A stretch of 64,000 nucleotides of DNA from Bacteroidota bacterium. GTDB lineage: Bacteria > Bacteroidota > Rhodothermia > Rhodothermales > UBA10348. Position numbers and translations under genes: made by a program. Below the pieces are notes generated by a model. It was not told the DNA's origin. It saw only the letters and a program-made list of their open reading frames with translations, and searched no databases. The stretch is taken from NCBI GenBank assembly GCA_029262855.1, contig JAJCYP010000070.1:1-64000 (forward strand), written 5' to 3'. Below, piece after piece: positions 1 through 10,800 of the stretch (the stretch's first letter is position 1; each line of letters starts with the position of its first letter).

Positions 1-331
1 GGAATCAGAACCCATTTCTGCCGATTGGTCCGGATACCCGCTCCCGCTGGAACAGGTCTACGAATTTGACCCGGTTCCGGCCGAGTTGAGTCCGTCCGAG
101 AGCCAGCACATTCTGGGGGCCCAGGGCAACGTGTGGACCGAATACATGAAGACCCCCGAGAAGGTGGAGTACATGGTGATCCCGCGTGCGCTGGCGCTGG
201 CGGAGATGGTCTGGACGCCTCAGGCCAGGCGGGACGTGGACGACTTCAGGCAGAGGCTTGAAGTCGAGCTGCCGAATCTTGGCGCGTTGGGATATGCGTA
301 CAGGCACGTCACCGCCGACGGCGACAACTAG
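1..331 (+). CDS. Beta-N-acetylhexosaminidase (GH20), C-terminal part
   Basis: The reading frame is open from the left edge (first full codon at base 2) and stops at TAG 329-331, leaving about 109 residues of a longer gene. The visible part carries LGAQGNVWTEYM followed by ALAEMVWTP, which is the Trp-containing end of the catalytic barrel in family 20 glycoside hydrolases; these release terminal GlcNAc or GalNAc from glycans and chitin fragments. The gene ends tail to tail with the minus-strand isomerase-like gene, and the two stop codons share the bases CTAG. The N-terminus, any signal peptide and the catalytic Asp-Glu pair lie outside the window. Confidence 0.85.
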   Translation, partial: ESEPISADWSGYPLPLEQVYEFDPVPAELSPSESQHILGAQGNVWTEYMKTPEKVEYMVIPRALALAEMVWTPQARRDVDDFRQRLEVELPNLGALGYAYRHVTADGDN

Positions 332-1266
332 AACGAGTCGACCGTGCGGTAGGCGGCTATGACCGCTTCTTCGCCTTCAGGCCCGGGCGCCGAATTGCCG
401 TGCTCCATGCCGACCACACCGGTAAAGCCCTTGCCGGCGATGTGTTTGAACACGTTCCGGTAGTTGATCTCGCCCGTGGTGGGCTCCTTTCGCCCCGGAT
501 TGTCGCCTACCTGGAAGTAGGCTATCTCATCCCAGGCCGCATCGATGTTGGGAATCAGATTGCCCTCGGTGATCTGCTGGTGGTACAGATCGTCCAGAAT
601 CTTGCATGACGGACTGCCGACCGCCTTGCAGACCGCGTACGCCTGCGGCATGCCGGTCAGGAAGAGGCCGGGGTGATCCCGCCGGTTGAGCGGCTCGAGG
701 ACCATCACCAGGCCGTGGGGCTCGAGGATCGCGCAGGCCTGCTTGAGGCTCTCCACCACGTTGGCGGTCTGATAGCCCATGTCCAGGCGCAGGTCCACAT
801 GCCCGGGTACGACCGTCATCCAGGTCGCATTGACGCGCCTGGCGACGTCCACGGACTCCCGAATTTCGGCCAGGAACTGGTCCCTCCAATTGCTCTTGCC
901 GCTGGAAAGGTTGGGCTCACGCCAGAAAATGGTATGGGCAACGAATACGCCCATCGTCATGCCACGCTCTGCCATTACCCGGGCCATCCCCTCCTGGGTC
1001 TCCAGGCTTCGACCCTTCATCCCGTTGTCCTCCAGAGCGCGAAAACCCCGGTCCGCCATGAAGCGCAGCTGATCCAGCGGATCTTCCCCGGCCGAGTTTC
1101 TGAACATGCCCAGATGGGGCGCATAGTTCAGGTTGAAGGGGTCAGGGGCGGCCGCGGGGACTGATGCAGTATCCAAGGTTCCGGGGGTCGAGGCGAAGGC
1201 CGAGCCGCCGATCAGTCCAGTGACTGTCGCGGCACCGCCCCGTTGAATAAAGCGTCTTCTGTTCAT
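328..1266 (-). CDS. Tat-exported hydroxypyruvate isomerase-like TIM-barrel protein
   Basis: A 312-residue protein of the AP-endonuclease-2/xylose-isomerase-like barrel family, closest in motifs to hydroxypyruvate isomerases. The start at 1266 was chosen because it gives a twin-arginine signal (NRRRFIQRGG, then a hydrophobic stretch ending near residue 26); the frame runs further upstream but only through the previous gene. Residues consistent with the Hyi metal and substrate site are E191 (LEPLN), D225 (ILDDLYHQ), the GDNPGRKEP segment near 254-262 and E288 (GMEHG). It lies 13 bases after apbE and probably shares its transcript. Export makes a role in periplasmic sugar or ketoacid handling more likely than the cytosolic glyoxylate pathway. 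The substrate is unknown. Confidence 0.8.
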   Translation of the reverse strand: MNRRRFIQRGGAATVTGLIGGSAFASTPGTLDTASVPAAAPDPFNLNYAPHLGMFRNSAGEDPLDQLRFMADRGFRALEDNGMKGRSLETQEGMARVMAERGMTMGVFVAHTIFWREPNLSSGKSNWRDQFLAEIRESVDVARRVNATWMTVVPGHVDLRLDMGYQTANVVESLKQACAILEPHGLVMVLEPLNRRDHPGLFLTGMPQAYAVCKAVGSPSCKILDDLYHQQITEGNLIPNIDAAWDEIAYFQVGDNPGRKEPTTGEINYRNVFKHIAGKGFTGVVGMEHGNSAPGPEGEEAVIAAYRTVDSF

Positions 1267-1279
1267 GGCCAGGGTTTGG

Positions 1280-2212
1280 CTAGGGTAGAAACTGAGTGAC
1301 ACCGTCAGGCCGCTGAATGTAAACGGAAACGTCGAGTGCGTTCGCGACTCGGCCACAGTGGTCGATTGGAAGCACACTGAACGCCGACGCCAGGGCATCC
1401 GCCCACGTGCCATTGGCAGCGATGACGGTCGTGGTCCGGCGGTCGGTCATGCCCATTCCGGTAGCGGGGTCCAGCACGTGACTGTAACGCTCGCCGCCCA
1501 CCTCTACATGGCGATAGTGGTCGCCCGACGTGGCAACGGCTCCCTGATGAAAAGTCCGGGTCGTGCCATCGGGGAACTCGATCTTCCATCCATCCGGCGG
1601 CGAATCGCCCATGCTGACGTCTCCTCCTGCATCCACAAGGGCGACTGGAAACCCCGATTCCCGCAGGACCTCGACGGCCTCATCCGCCGCGAATCCTTTG
1701 GCGACCGCGCCGAAATCGAGACGTACGCCTTCCTCCAGAGTCACCAGCCGGCCGTCGACCGTGACGAGATCCCAGCCTGAGGCCTGGGCTGCGGAATTGA
1801 CCTCGGCCGCCGTCGGGAGGCTGCCCCGCCGCATGGAGCGGCGCCACAGTCGGGTAAGGTTGCCGATGGTGACGTCGAAGGCCCCCTCAGTCTCGCGGTG
1901 GATCTCCCGCGAGATCTGAAGCAGCTTCAGGAAGTCGGCTGAGACCTCTCCGCCTCCGCTCGCGACCAGCCGCGACACCTCGCTGTCGGGATCATGATCG
2001 CTGAAGACCGCCTCCAGATCCTCGATACGCCGAAACGCAGCGTCGACGGCCTCCTTCGCGGCAGGCGCGTCCTCCGATGACGCCTCGATCACGATGCTGA
2101 AGCGTGACCCCATCAGGTCCCGGGCGCCGTTGACACGCTGTGCAGCGACCGGCCCCGTTACGGTCAGTCCGACCAGAGCCAGCCACAGACCGAGCCGCAA
2201 TTTCCCCGACAT
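1280..2212 (-). CDS. apbE: FAD:protein FMN transferase (ApbE)
   Basis: A 310-residue exported flavinyltransferase with an N-terminal signal (hydrophobic to about residue 24, AQ cleavage region). ApbE covalently attaches FMN from FAD to a Thr or Ser in target proteins, usually Rnf/Nqr subunits or periplasmic FMN-bind proteins. Family marks are MGSRFSI (34-40), the FAD/Mg site LDFGAVAKGFAAD (166-177), ATSGDHYRH (227-235), HVLDPATG (245-252) and TWADALASA (269-277). It begins three bases after the stop of the Gfo/Idh gene and is clearly in the same operon. No FMN-bind or Rnf/Nqr target gene is visible here, so its client protein is probably elsewhere. Confidence 0.93.
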   Translation of the reverse strand: MSGKLRLGLWLALVGLTVTGPVAAQRVNGARDLMGSRFSIVIEASSEDAPAAKEAVDAAFRRIEDLEAVFSDHDPDSEVSRLVASGGGEVSADFLKLLQISREIHRETEGAFDVTIGNLTRLWRRSMRRGSLPTAAEVNSAAQASGWDLVTVDGRLVTLEEGVRLDFGAVAKGFAADEAVEVLRESGFPVALVDAGGDVSMGDSPPDGWKIEFPDGTTRTFHQGAVATSGDHYRHVEVGGERYSHVLDPATGMGMTDRRTTTVIAANGTWADALASAFSVLPIDHCGRVANALDVSVYIQRPDGVTQFLP

Positions 2213-2215
2213 CGC

Positions 2216-3556
2216 CTAGCCGCGTCCGGGGACCGGGATCGGGTAGCGACCGTCTGCGTCCGGCAACACGGGTGGGTCCGCATCCCAGGCATAGACGTCC
2301 GGCATGATGTTTTCTTCCGAATTGAGAGCATCCTCCCAGGTCACCTCCCTGCCGGTGTAGGTGGCCATACGACCCATGATGGAGGTCAGTGTGGCGTAGG
2401 CACCGTTGTCCGCATCGGCGTACTTGTACTCTCCCGCTGCAACGGCGGCGAAGAGTTCATCGTGCTCGACTTGATACGGATTCGGGTCGTTCTTCGAGTT
2501 GTGCCGGAACAGGTCGTGTCCGCTGGCTGACACAATCTGGCCAGGTCTCGGAGCCGACCCGTTGGTACCGTGAAAACCCTCGGAGACCCGGTTCATGCAG
2601 CCCTCGATGTGGCGACACTGACTCAAAACCCGGGCGCCGCTTTCGTACTCGAACTCGACCATGTGGTGGTCGAAGATCTGACCGTGGTCAATCCCGGTCC
2701 GGACCTCCCGGCCTCCCTGTCCATTCGCACGAACGGGATAACTCTGCATGACCCAGTTTCCGACATCCAGATTGTGGATGTGCTGCTCGGTGATATGGTC
2801 GCCACAGAGCCAGTTGAAGTAGTACCAGTTGCGCATCTGATACTCCATTTCGGTCAGCTTTCGGCCGGCCTTTTCCTCAAGCCCTGCGCGGTCACGCACC
2901 CACACGCCCGAACTGTTCCAGTAGACACGGCCCAGGACAATGTCTCCGATCATGCCGGCGTGCAGCCGGTCTACCCACTCTCGGTACTCGGTCTGGTAGT
3001 GGCGCTGCAGACCCACCACCACGTTCAGCTGCTTCTTCTTGGCCTCCTCGGCCGCGGCAAGGACGCGCCGAATACCGGGGCCATCCGTGGCCACCGGTTT
3101 TTCCATGAAAATCTGCTTTCCTGCCGCCACGGCGGCCTCAAAGTGCAGAGGCCTGAAGCCCGGGGGCGTGGTCAGAATGACAACATCCACCAGGGGCAGC
3201 ACCTGCTTGTAGGCATCAAACCCGGTGACTTTGTGCTCCTCGGCCACATTGACCCGTTCCCGCACCTTCTGGGCGTCGGCCTCCGATGACTCCTTCGTCA
3301 GATTCTCGTAGCACGAGTCCACCTGATCCCGAAAGGCATCGCCCATGGCCACAAGCTGGACGTTCTGCGCGGTCGAAAGCGCCTGAAAGGCCGCTCCGGT
3401 TCCGCGCCCACCGCAGCCGACGAGTCCGACGCGGATTACATCATCGACACCGTAATACGCACTCGCCTGGCGGGGCATCATGGAAGGAATGGCGATGGCA
3501 CCGCCGACGACGGCCGTGGTGCGCTGAATAAAATCGCGCCGGGAGATCTCTGACAT
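2216..3556 (-). CDS. Tat-exported Gfo/Idh/MocA family oxidoreductase
   Basis: A 446-residue NAD(P)-dependent sugar or cyclitol oxidoreductase. The ATG at 3556 gives a textbook twin-arginine signal, SRRDFIQ at residues 5-11, with cleavage near ASA (31-33). The Rossmann fold begins with VGLVGCGGRGTG (about 43-54) and the conserved EKP is at 152-154. Exported Gfo/Idh proteins are common in Bacteroidota and Planctomycetota, often near glycan-processing genes, and the neighbouring GH20 end and isomerase-like protein fit that. No Shine-Dalgarno sequence is evident. The frame continues 55 codons upstream of the chosen start, but that stretch has no signal-like features. Confidence 0.88.
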   Translation of the reverse strand: MSEISRRDFIQRTTAVVGGAIAIPSMMPRQASAYYGVDDVIRVGLVGCGGRGTGAAFQALSTAQNVQLVAMGDAFRDQVDSCYENLTKESSEADAQKVRERVNVAEEHKVTGFDAYKQVLPLVDVVILTTPPGFRPLHFEAAVAAGKQIFMEKPVATDGPGIRRVLAAAEEAKKKQLNVVVGLQRHYQTEYREWVDRLHAGMIGDIVLGRVYWNSSGVWVRDRAGLEEKAGRKLTEMEYQMRNWYYFNWLCGDHITEQHIHNLDVGNWVMQSYPVRANGQGGREVRTGIDHGQIFDHHMVEFEYESGARVLSQCRHIEGCMNRVSEGFHGTNGSAPRPGQIVSASGHDLFRHNSKNDPNPYQVEHDELFAAVAAGEYKYADADNGAYATLTSIMGRMATYTGREVTWEDALNSEENIMPDVYAWDADPPVLPDADGRYPIPVPGRG

Positions 3557-3615
3557 CGGTTCTTCGGGAGGTTGGAGAAGGAGATGATACTGATCTGTCG
3601 GGGGAGTCAAAAAAC

Positions 3616-4596
3616 CTAATCGCCCAAAACCAGAGCCCAGAATTCGGCCGCTTCCTCGCCAGTGGGCTGCCGCACTGGACGGACCAGTCGAAAACCCAGA
3701 AACGGCGAGTCGGTATTCCACCAGAAGCTCCTGGGGATCTGCGGATCGCGGCGCTTCCAGGAGAGGGTCGATTCGGTCCGGGCCCCACAGCGAAGACTGT
3801 CAACGGGGTCATCGAACGCACCGCCTCGGACCGTTCTGGGGTGAAGGGCGGTTGGCTGAACCCACGGGTCTTTCGGCTGCTCGGCCAGGACCGCAGCGTA
3901 GTCCTCGCGGTACTCGTCCATGGTCCACTCGGCCACGTTTCCGAGTAGATCGTGGAAGCCCAGGGCGTCCGCCGCCTTCTCTCCGACCGGGTGAAAGCGC
4001 TCGCCACTGTTGTCCCAGTGCCACGCGGCCTCATCGAGATCACGATCTCCACCCATCCGGCACGCGTACTCCCATTCCGCCTCCGTGGGAAGGCGGTGAA
4101 AGACGCCCGTCTTCTCGGAGACCCACCTGGCGTACTGGAGCGCACCCCACTGCGTCATTCCGGTGGCCGGAAACCCCGACTGACTCATACCGGCCGACGG
4201 ATCTTCGTAGGGTGGACTCGGACGGACTACGGCATCCACGTCATACGGCAGGCCGGTCGCGGTTGTATCCGAGTCCAAACGCGGAAGCCGAAAAACGGCA
4301 TACTCGTCGAAGGTGACCTCGTATTTCCCCATCCAGAAGGCCGAAAGTTCGACCGTGGTCGGCTCCGGCTCGTCGGCCTGGCGCGGCGCTCCGGCGGGCG
4401 TCCCAAGTATCGCCTCTCCACCGGGCACATAGACCATGAGGTAGGACACATCGGTTCCGGGGATCGTGTGCTGGGCGGTGGCCCCGGCCGCCAGGCGGGT
4501 CGGATCAACGGCCGTCCTGGGAGCGGCACAGCCCGAAAACAACAGAATCGCGGGAAGCAGGCAGGACGATTTCAATGGGCTCTTGGTTGGAGACAC
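3616..4596 (-). CDS. FGE/SUMF1-fold lipoprotein, probably without formylglycine activity
   Basis: A 326-residue lipoprotein: lipobox LLFSGC with C23 as the predicted lipidated residue. The rest is a formylglycine-generating-enzyme fold: GGEAILGTPAG, FWMGKYEVTFDEYAVF, PATGMTQWGALQYARW, RLPTEAEWEYACR, LLGNVAEWT, then RTVRGGAFDD and RCGARTES near the end. In true aerobic FGE two cysteines near the C-terminus bind copper; here only the one in RCGAR is present, and the GGSF-to-first-Cys stretch reads GGAFDDPVD. It is therefore more likely a structural or binding member, like the GldJ/GldK-type relatives in Bacteroidota, than a sulfatase activator. Its first 25 bases overlap the 3' end of the fusion gene upstream. 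Confidence 0.8.
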   Translation of the reverse strand: MSPTKSPLKSSCLLPAILLFSGCAAPRTAVDPTRLAAGATAQHTIPGTDVSYLMVYVPGGEAILGTPAGAPRQADEPEPTTVELSAFWMGKYEVTFDEYAVFRLPRLDSDTTATGLPYDVDAVVRPSPPYEDPSAGMSQSGFPATGMTQWGALQYARWVSEKTGVFHRLPTEAEWEYACRMGGDRDLDEAAWHWDNSGERFHPVGEKAADALGFHDLLGNVAEWTMDEYREDYAAVLAEQPKDPWVQPTALHPRTVRGGAFDDPVDSLRCGARTESTLSWKRRDPQIPRSFWWNTDSPFLGFRLVRPVRQPTGEEAAEFWALVLGD

Positions 4597-7500
4597 GTAT
4601 CGCGAAGGACGCCATCCAGCTTGTCGAGAAGCTCGTCGGCATCGTCAATGGTAAATGCCAGAGGCGGCTTGATCTTGATGACGTTGTGGAGCGGCCCGTC
4701 GGTTGAAAGCAGGACACCGAGGGACTTCATCCGATTGACAATCCATGAGGCCTCGGTGTCGGCTGCTTCCAGCGTCTCCCGGTCCCGGACGAACTCGATT
4801 CCCAGGAACAGCCCCTGGCCTCGCACATCCCCGACGAGCGGGTGGCGCTGGGCCAAATCGGACAGGCCGCGCTTGAGGTGCTCTCCTACGTGGAGGGCAT
4901 GCTGCTGGAGGCCCTCCTCCCGGATGGTGTCGAGTACGGCGAGACCCACGGCGCAGGACACGGGATTGCCCCCGTAGGTATTGAAGTACTCCATCCCGTT
5001 GGCGAAGGCGTCCGCGATTGACCGGGTCGTTACGACGGCTCCCATCGGAAACCCGTTGCCGATGGGCTTCCCCATCGTGACGATGTCGGGGACCACATCC
5101 TGAAGCTGGAATGACCACATGTGGTGTCCCACGCGGCCGAACCCGGTCTGAACCTCGTCGGCAATACAGAGGGCCCCCACCGCGCGGGCATGCGAATAGG
5201 CAGACGCCAGATAGCCGGATGGGGGTTCGATCTGCCCTCCACAGGACAGGATGGATTCGGCCAGGAAGGCGCCCGGAGCGTATCCCCGTTCCGTCAGCGA
5301 GGAGGCCGCCCGCGCCACATCCAGCGCAAAATCGGTACCTGTCCGGTTCGGAGTCCTGTAGGGGTCTGGACTGATTGCCTTTTCGACCGCAACTCCCGCG
5401 CCGGGACCGCCGGGGCCGTCGAACTTGTACGGACTGACGGCCACCAGCGAGGTGAGATTGCCGTGGTAGCCGCCGTCCAGGACAATCATTCCGGTTCGAC
5501 CGGTCGCGGCCCGAGCCAGACGCAGGGCCAGGTCATTGGCCTCGGAACCGCTGTTTACGAAGAAGCACACCTCAAGGCCACCGGGCAGCGTGGCCGCGAG
5601 GGCGTCTCCGTATCGCAGAATGTTGTCGTGCAGATAACGGGTGTTGGTGTTGAGTACCGAGAGCTGTCGGGACGCGGCCCGAACAACGGCCGGGTGCGCA
5701 TGGCCCAGATGGCACACGTTGTTTACGCAATCGAGCCACGCGTGTCCGGCCGCATCGAACAGCCGGGCCCCGATCCCACGGACGATGTGGAGCGGCTGTT
5801 GGTAGGACAGACTCAAATTGGATCCGAATCTCGCCTCCCGCTCCCGACGCAGGGCATTCGGATCTACCGGAACGAACTCGAGATCCTGCCCGGAGCGAAG
5901 AATGAGGTCTGGATTGGGTGACAGGGAGGCCCAGACCGACCTCTGGGACGCCAGGGCCACGCCGGGAAGGTTGCCCGTCGCGTCCAGGTCATCCGTGTAG
6001 ACCTGGAAATGCAGGTGAGGCGGCCAGCCACCGTTTTCCTCGGCCGAGCCCAGTCGGGCAAAAGGCTCGCCGGCGGCCAGCGAGTTGCCCGGCGTCAGAC
6101 GTTCCAGCACCGACCTTCCGAGATGACCGCAGAGCGTCCAGAATGCCTGACCGTCTGCGTCATGCCTCAGAATTACGGTCGGCCCGTAGTCGAGCGGCTC
6201 GTCGTTGTCGACCACGCTCACGACCCGCCCGGCGTACGGGGTCATCACGGCCGTACCGGCCGGAGCAAAGAGATCCACTCCCAGATGGATGGTCCGCTGA
6301 CGCTCGGGCCCGGCGCCTTCCTCCTGAAACTGCCCGGACCGGTAGCAGATGCGCGGCTCGAGGTACCGGCCGAACGCCATCCTGGCCTCGGACACGTCAA
6401 GGCGGTCCTGAAAGGGCCTTTCCCACGCCGACGCGTCGGTCGGATCAAGCGTCCCGTCAAACTCACTTGTGCCGACACTCAGATCGAAGACGGGGCCCTT
6501 CAGGTCCGCGTCCAGTACGCGCGCTGGCCGGGAGTCCTGAAGCCAGGCTCGAAGACTGACGGATGCGGGACAGGGTTCAAGGCCACAGGCCGCTCTGATC
6601 CGATAGGCGGTCAGGCGGGGATGGGTTTCGGCGAGTCGCTCCAGCAGCTCCCAGGCGGCCCGCTGGGAGACGGTCTGGTACGCGTCGTCGGGCTCGGTGG
6701 CAGCTCGGAGTGAACTGTGGCAGACGCTCACGCACAGCCTGGCGGCCGCCAAATGAGGAATCGCCCACAGCTCGTCGTCGGTCAGGGGTAGTTCGCGATG
6801 ATATCCCGCGGTGAAGGACTCCAGGGCCGCGATTGGATCGGCATGCCCCATCATCAGATAGGCGGCCGCGACTCCAATCTCGGCGGCCCGCCACGAGAAG
6901 ACGGCATCGCCGAAATCGATGATGCCAAGCGAAGGCAGCCTGCCGCCGAGCTCCCCGCCTGGCTTGACCATGAGGTTGTGGTCGTTGCCATCGCCGTGGA
7001 TGATCTGCCGGGGGAGGTCTCGGAGATGGGGCACCACGTCCCGAAACCGGGCCATATGTCCTGTCACCAGGTCACGGCGATTCTCGGGGACGTGGCGGAG
7101 CATGCGGCCCACCACATCCTGCGCCTGCTGGGGATCCCAGGGAAAGACCCGATCGGCGGACGCGTGTCGCAACCCCGCGAGCGCCTTGTCCAGCGCCGCA
7201 AAGTGGCCGCCGGCCATCGCCAGCAGTTCCGGCGAATGCGGACAATACTCCGCCCACGGGATGCCTTCTACCCATGAGTGCATGACGATGCGGTAGGGTT
7301 CGCCATCCGGCCCGGCGGCCGTTTCCACGGCGGCACCACTGGACGAAAACACGGGTCTGGGAGTGGACAATCCGGCCTTGTGCGCCAACTCCATCATCTG
7401 GCGCTGAAGCTGGATCAACGCCGGATCGTCTCCCGGCGAGAGGAATTTCAGGACGTGCGACCGGCGTTCTGACACCAGCCTGAAGTTGCGGTCCCGGTCA

Positions 7501-7610
7501 CCCGGAAGCTCAGAGGCCACGCCGGAAATTCCCCACCTCTCGAGCGCGACCGCTTCGGCGGCGGCCGTGTCAAAAGGAGGCTTGTTTCGCGCCTCGGGTG
7601 GCGTGTCCAT
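4572..7610 (-). CDS. Trifunctional fusion: APH-type kinase / M23 domain / class III aminotransferase-like phospho-lyase
   Basis: About 1,012 residues from the ATG at 7610 (another ATG lies two codons upstream). Three domains follow each other. Residues about 30-330 form an APH/choline-kinase-like phosphotransferase with [10 protein letters not shown] (near 203) and the DFG-type loop IIDFGDA (near 232). Residues about 430-560 form an M23-like domain with HLGVD (near 442) and HLHF (near 532). From about 600 on is a class III PLP enzyme with [20 protein letters not shown] and the lysine segment [13 protein letters not shown] (near 846). This architecture is known in bacteria and matches separate animal enzymes, hydroxylysine kinase and the AGXT2L phospho-lyases. 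A phosphorylate-then-eliminate pathway on an amino alcohol is the likely role; the substrate is not proven. Confidence 0.9.
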   Translation of the reverse strand: MDTPPEARNKPPFDTAAAEAVALERWGISGVASELPGDRDRNFRLVSERRSHVLKFLSPGDDPALIQLQRQMMELAHKAGLSTPRPVFSSSGAAVETAAGPDGEPYRIVMHSWVEGIPWAEYCPHSPELLAMAGGHFAALDKALAGLRHASADRVFPWDPQQAQDVVGRMLRHVPENRRDLVTGHMARFRDVVPHLRDLPRQIIHGDGNDHNLMVKPGGELGGRLPSLGIIDFGDAVFSWRAAEIGVAAAYLMMGHADPIAALESFTAGYHRELPLTDDELWAIPHLAAARLCVSVCHSSLRAATEPDDAYQTVSQRAAWELLERLAETHPRLTAYRIRAACGLEPCPASVSLRAWLQDSRPARVLDADLKGPVFDLSVGTSEFDGTLDPTDASAWERPFQDRLDVSEARMAFGRYLEPRICYRSGQFQEEGAGPERQRTIHLGVDLFAPAGTAVMTPYAGRVVSVVDNDEPLDYGPTVILRHDADGQAFWTLCGHLGRSVLERLTPGNSLAAGEPFARLGSAEENGGWPPHLHFQVYTDDLDATGNLPGVALASQRSVWASLSPNPDLILRSGQDLEFVPVDPNALRREREARFGSNLSLSYQQPLHIVRGIGARLFDAAGHAWLDCVNNVCHLGHAHPAVVRAASRQLSVLNTNTRYLHDNILRYGDALAATLPGGLEVCFFVNSGSEANDLALRLARAATGRTGMIVLDGGYHGNLTSLVAVSPYKFDGPGGPGAGVAVEKAISPDPYRTPNRTGTDFALDVARAASSLTERGYAPGAFLAESILSCGGQIEPPSGYLASAYSHARAVGALCIADEVQTGFGRVGHHMWSFQLQDVVPDIVTMGKPIGNGFPMGAVVTTRSIADAFANGMEYFNTYGGNPVSCAVGLAVLDTIREEGLQQHALHVGEHLKRGLSDLAQRHPLVGDVRGQGLFLGIEFVRDRETLEAADTEASWIVNRMKSLGVLLSTDGPLHNVIKIKPPLAFTIDDADELLDKLDGVLRDTCLQPRAH

Positions 7611-7714
7611 GTGCATCAATCTGCTCGCCATTTCGACCCAAACTACGGGTCGGAAGGCGCCGATTCGTACCACCGTCCCAATCTCTTTCCCGGTCTCGAA
7701 ATGGATACGGGCGG

Positions 7715-7739
7715 GTCCCGATTCATCTCGGATCGGGAC
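7715..7739. other. Short hairpin in the divergent intergenic region
   Basis: The bases 7715-7722 (GTCCCGAT) and 7732-7739 (ATCGGGAC) form an 8-bp inverted repeat with a 9-base loop. It sits in the 227-bp region between the divergent fusion enzyme and peroxidase genes, where promoters for both are expected. It could be an operator or a leader hairpin of the peroxidase transcript. No convincing promoter match could be picked by eye. Confidence 0.3.
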
Positions 7740-7837
7740 GTCTGGCCGACCCAATGGGCCAATTCAGGCCGATTTGGGCCCTGCGAAAGTTTGGGCCTCT
7801 GGTTTGCGTCCGCCGTCTCGGAATACCTGAATCCGAT

Positions 7838-10800
7838 ATGGCTGGCATGAAAAGCTCCCCCCGAGCACGTTACTTCAATCTTTTCGCTCTGGCGGTCCTG
7901 CTGACTACAGTGGGCTGGAAGCTGAGCGTGCGGTCGAATCAGTTGGAAACCCTCAAAGGCGTCCAGGTCCCGCTGCCCGAGAATCTGGACGAGTTCGTCC
8001 AGGACCGGAACGCAGCGATCCAGTTGGGCAAGGCCCTGTTCTGGGACATGCAGTTGGGGTCCGACGGCATTCAGACATGCGCCAGCTGCCACTTCAACGC
8101 GGGGGCGGACAACCGCATCAAGAACCAGATGAGCCCGGCCGGGAAGGACAACCCGGATCGGACCTTTTCATTTGGCGGGCCCAACTACACCCTGGGATCA
8201 TTCAACTTCCCGTTGAACAAGGAAACGAACGAGGTCATCTCCTCGCAGGGGGTCTACCACGCCGTATTCCTTGGGGTGACCCCCGGTGCGCCGGCGGACA
8301 GTGTCTCGGCCATGCCTGATGATACCTTCAACGTCAACGGGTACAACACCCGGGCCGTTGAGCCTCGGAACACGCCTTCGACTGTCAATGCCATCTTCAA
8401 TCTGCGACAGCTCTGGGATTCGCGTGCCAACAGGCAGTTCAACGGGCGCAACCCGTTTGGTCCACGTGATCCGAATGCGCGTGTCTGGGTCAACAACGGC
8501 TATAACGTCTCCGCCGAGCGAATCCTGATTGACAACGCCTCCATGGCCTCCGTGGCCACCGGCCCGCCGACGGACTTCCTGGAAATCGGCAGTGTCGCCC
8601 GAACCTGGCCGTTCATTGGCAAGCGCCTCTTGGCCGCCAAACCGCTGGTTGCTCAGGAGGTGGATCCCGGTGATTCCCATCTGGCCTATCTCAGGGACAC
8701 CTACGGCAAGGGCCTCAAGGGGACCTATGCGGATCTGGTCCGGAAAGCCTTCCGAAGCAAGTACTGGGGTGATCGTCCCGTGGCCTGGCGTGTGGATGGC
8801 AACAACGAAACGCAGGAGTTCACCCAGATGGAGGACAACTTCTCCTTCTATGCGGGGCTCTCCATCATGATGTATGTGTCAACCCAGGTTTCGGACGAGA
8901 GCCGGTACGACGACTACGTGCAGGGCAACAACTACGCGCTGACGCCGAAGGAGAAGGAAGGCCTCGAGCTCTTCATGGGCAAGGGCCGTTGCATCGACTG
9001 CCATGCCGGTCCGGACCTTACCGACGCGGGGGTGGACCTCCATCGACAGGCAGGCCGCGACGCACTGGTCAACAGCTTTCGTCGGCGCGACGGCAAGGTC
9101 ATGCTCCACGACAGGGGCAGCTTCAACATCGGTGTACGACGGTACGATGACGACGCCGGACAGGGCCGCAACGATGACTTCGGCAACAACCTCACCTTCT
9201 CCGAGCAGCAGGAAGGCGGGCCGCGGATGGACGTTTTCTACGTGGATCCGAGCACCTTCGACGAACCAATGGTCGGACGCCCGCAGGCCGCCATCGAGGG
9301 CGCATTCAAGACGCCGGGTCTGCGCAACGTCGAACTGACCGCTCCCTACATGCACAACGGCGGATTCGCCACGCTGCGCCAGGTGGTGGACTTCTTCGAC
9401 CGGGGAGGCGATTTCAGTGAGGAGAATGTCGAGTATATGCACCCGAACGTCCAGAAACTCTACCTGAACGACTACGAGAAGGACGCTCTGGTGGCCTTCA
9501 TGCTGACGCTGACGGACGAGCGGGTTCGTAGTCACAAGGCACCCTTTGACCATCCGCAGATCTTCATTCCGGTCGGGCACACGGGAGACCACACGTATGT
9601 CGTACCGGATGAACAAGGACGCGCTGAGACCCAACTCGCCGAGGTCCCGGCCGTGGGCCGGTTCGGATACCGCACCCTTCCGAATATCCTGCGACCCTTC
9701 GAGCAGCAGCTCGGCCTCACACACTTTGACGGGACGCCCGGTGGCGGCGACCAGGCAGACCTGGCCATATTCAAGCGCTTTGGGGATGCGAGGGGCGCGA
9801 CGGTCGGCGATGCTGTGCTGGTAGAGATCCAGGTCACCAACAGTGGCCCGGGCAATGCGCCCTCGGTGATCGTCACGGATGATCTGCCTCCCTCACTGCT
9901 CTTCGGTGACGACACTCAGGTGGCGAGCCAGGGACACGTCTTTGTCCGCGATGGCCAAGTCAACTGGGAGGTCGGCGAGCTCTGGCCTGGCGAAATGGCC
10001 ATGCTGAGCTTCCGGGCAACCGTTCAGTACCCGTACTACGGCACCATCACGAACACGGCCGAGGTAAAGCACGGATCGGCGGTTGTCGATCGATTCCCGA
10101 CCAACAATTCCTCCACCGCGTCTTTCGAGGCCCTGATTCCGCAGCAGTTCCCTGCCAAGGTTCAGATTCAGGCGGGCACCTTCTGGCGTGACGAGGCGGG
10201 CAACGTCCATCCCGTGGTGGGCACTTACAACCGCGGCGTGTTCCGTGGCCTTCCGGCCGGACAGACATCTGTCCAGCTCTGGGTGGAGGCGAACGAAGGA
10301 CTGCCGAACCCCGTCATCGTCAATGATGCCATTACGACGCAGGCCAACGACATTTTCATTGCCACCTGGGGCTACGAGGGGATCTACCGTTCTGCCGACG
10401 GTGGACGCACGTGGAGCGGCATGATCTTCGAAGACGAGACGGGCCTGTCATCGGGCAACCTGATCGTCTACGCACTCGACGAGGGTCCCGATGGAACGCT
10501 GTACGCCGCGGCTGACCGGGGTCGCATCTTCCGCTCGCTCAACGGCGGCGAGACCTGGCATCTGGCCGGTGAGCTACCTGGTGCGAGTTCTGACCTTACC
10601 TATGCACTCGCGTCACATCCGGCCAAACCCGGCTTCGTATTCGCCGGGACCTTTGGAAATGGCGTCTACGCCACGGACAACTACGGCCTCACGTGGTCAC
10701 GCCTCGAGGGCAAGGGTCTGGCGGATGACGGTCGCATCCAGGTCTTCGATCTGGAGTTCGACCCGGCCACGCCGAACAAGCCCACGCTGTGGGCGGCCAC

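Noticed and set aside
7803-7830. TTTG plus TACCTGA resembling a Bacteroidota promoter before the peroxidase gene
   Set aside because: The putative -7 element lies only about 8 bases from the start codon, which leaves no room for a leader, and the match is poor.
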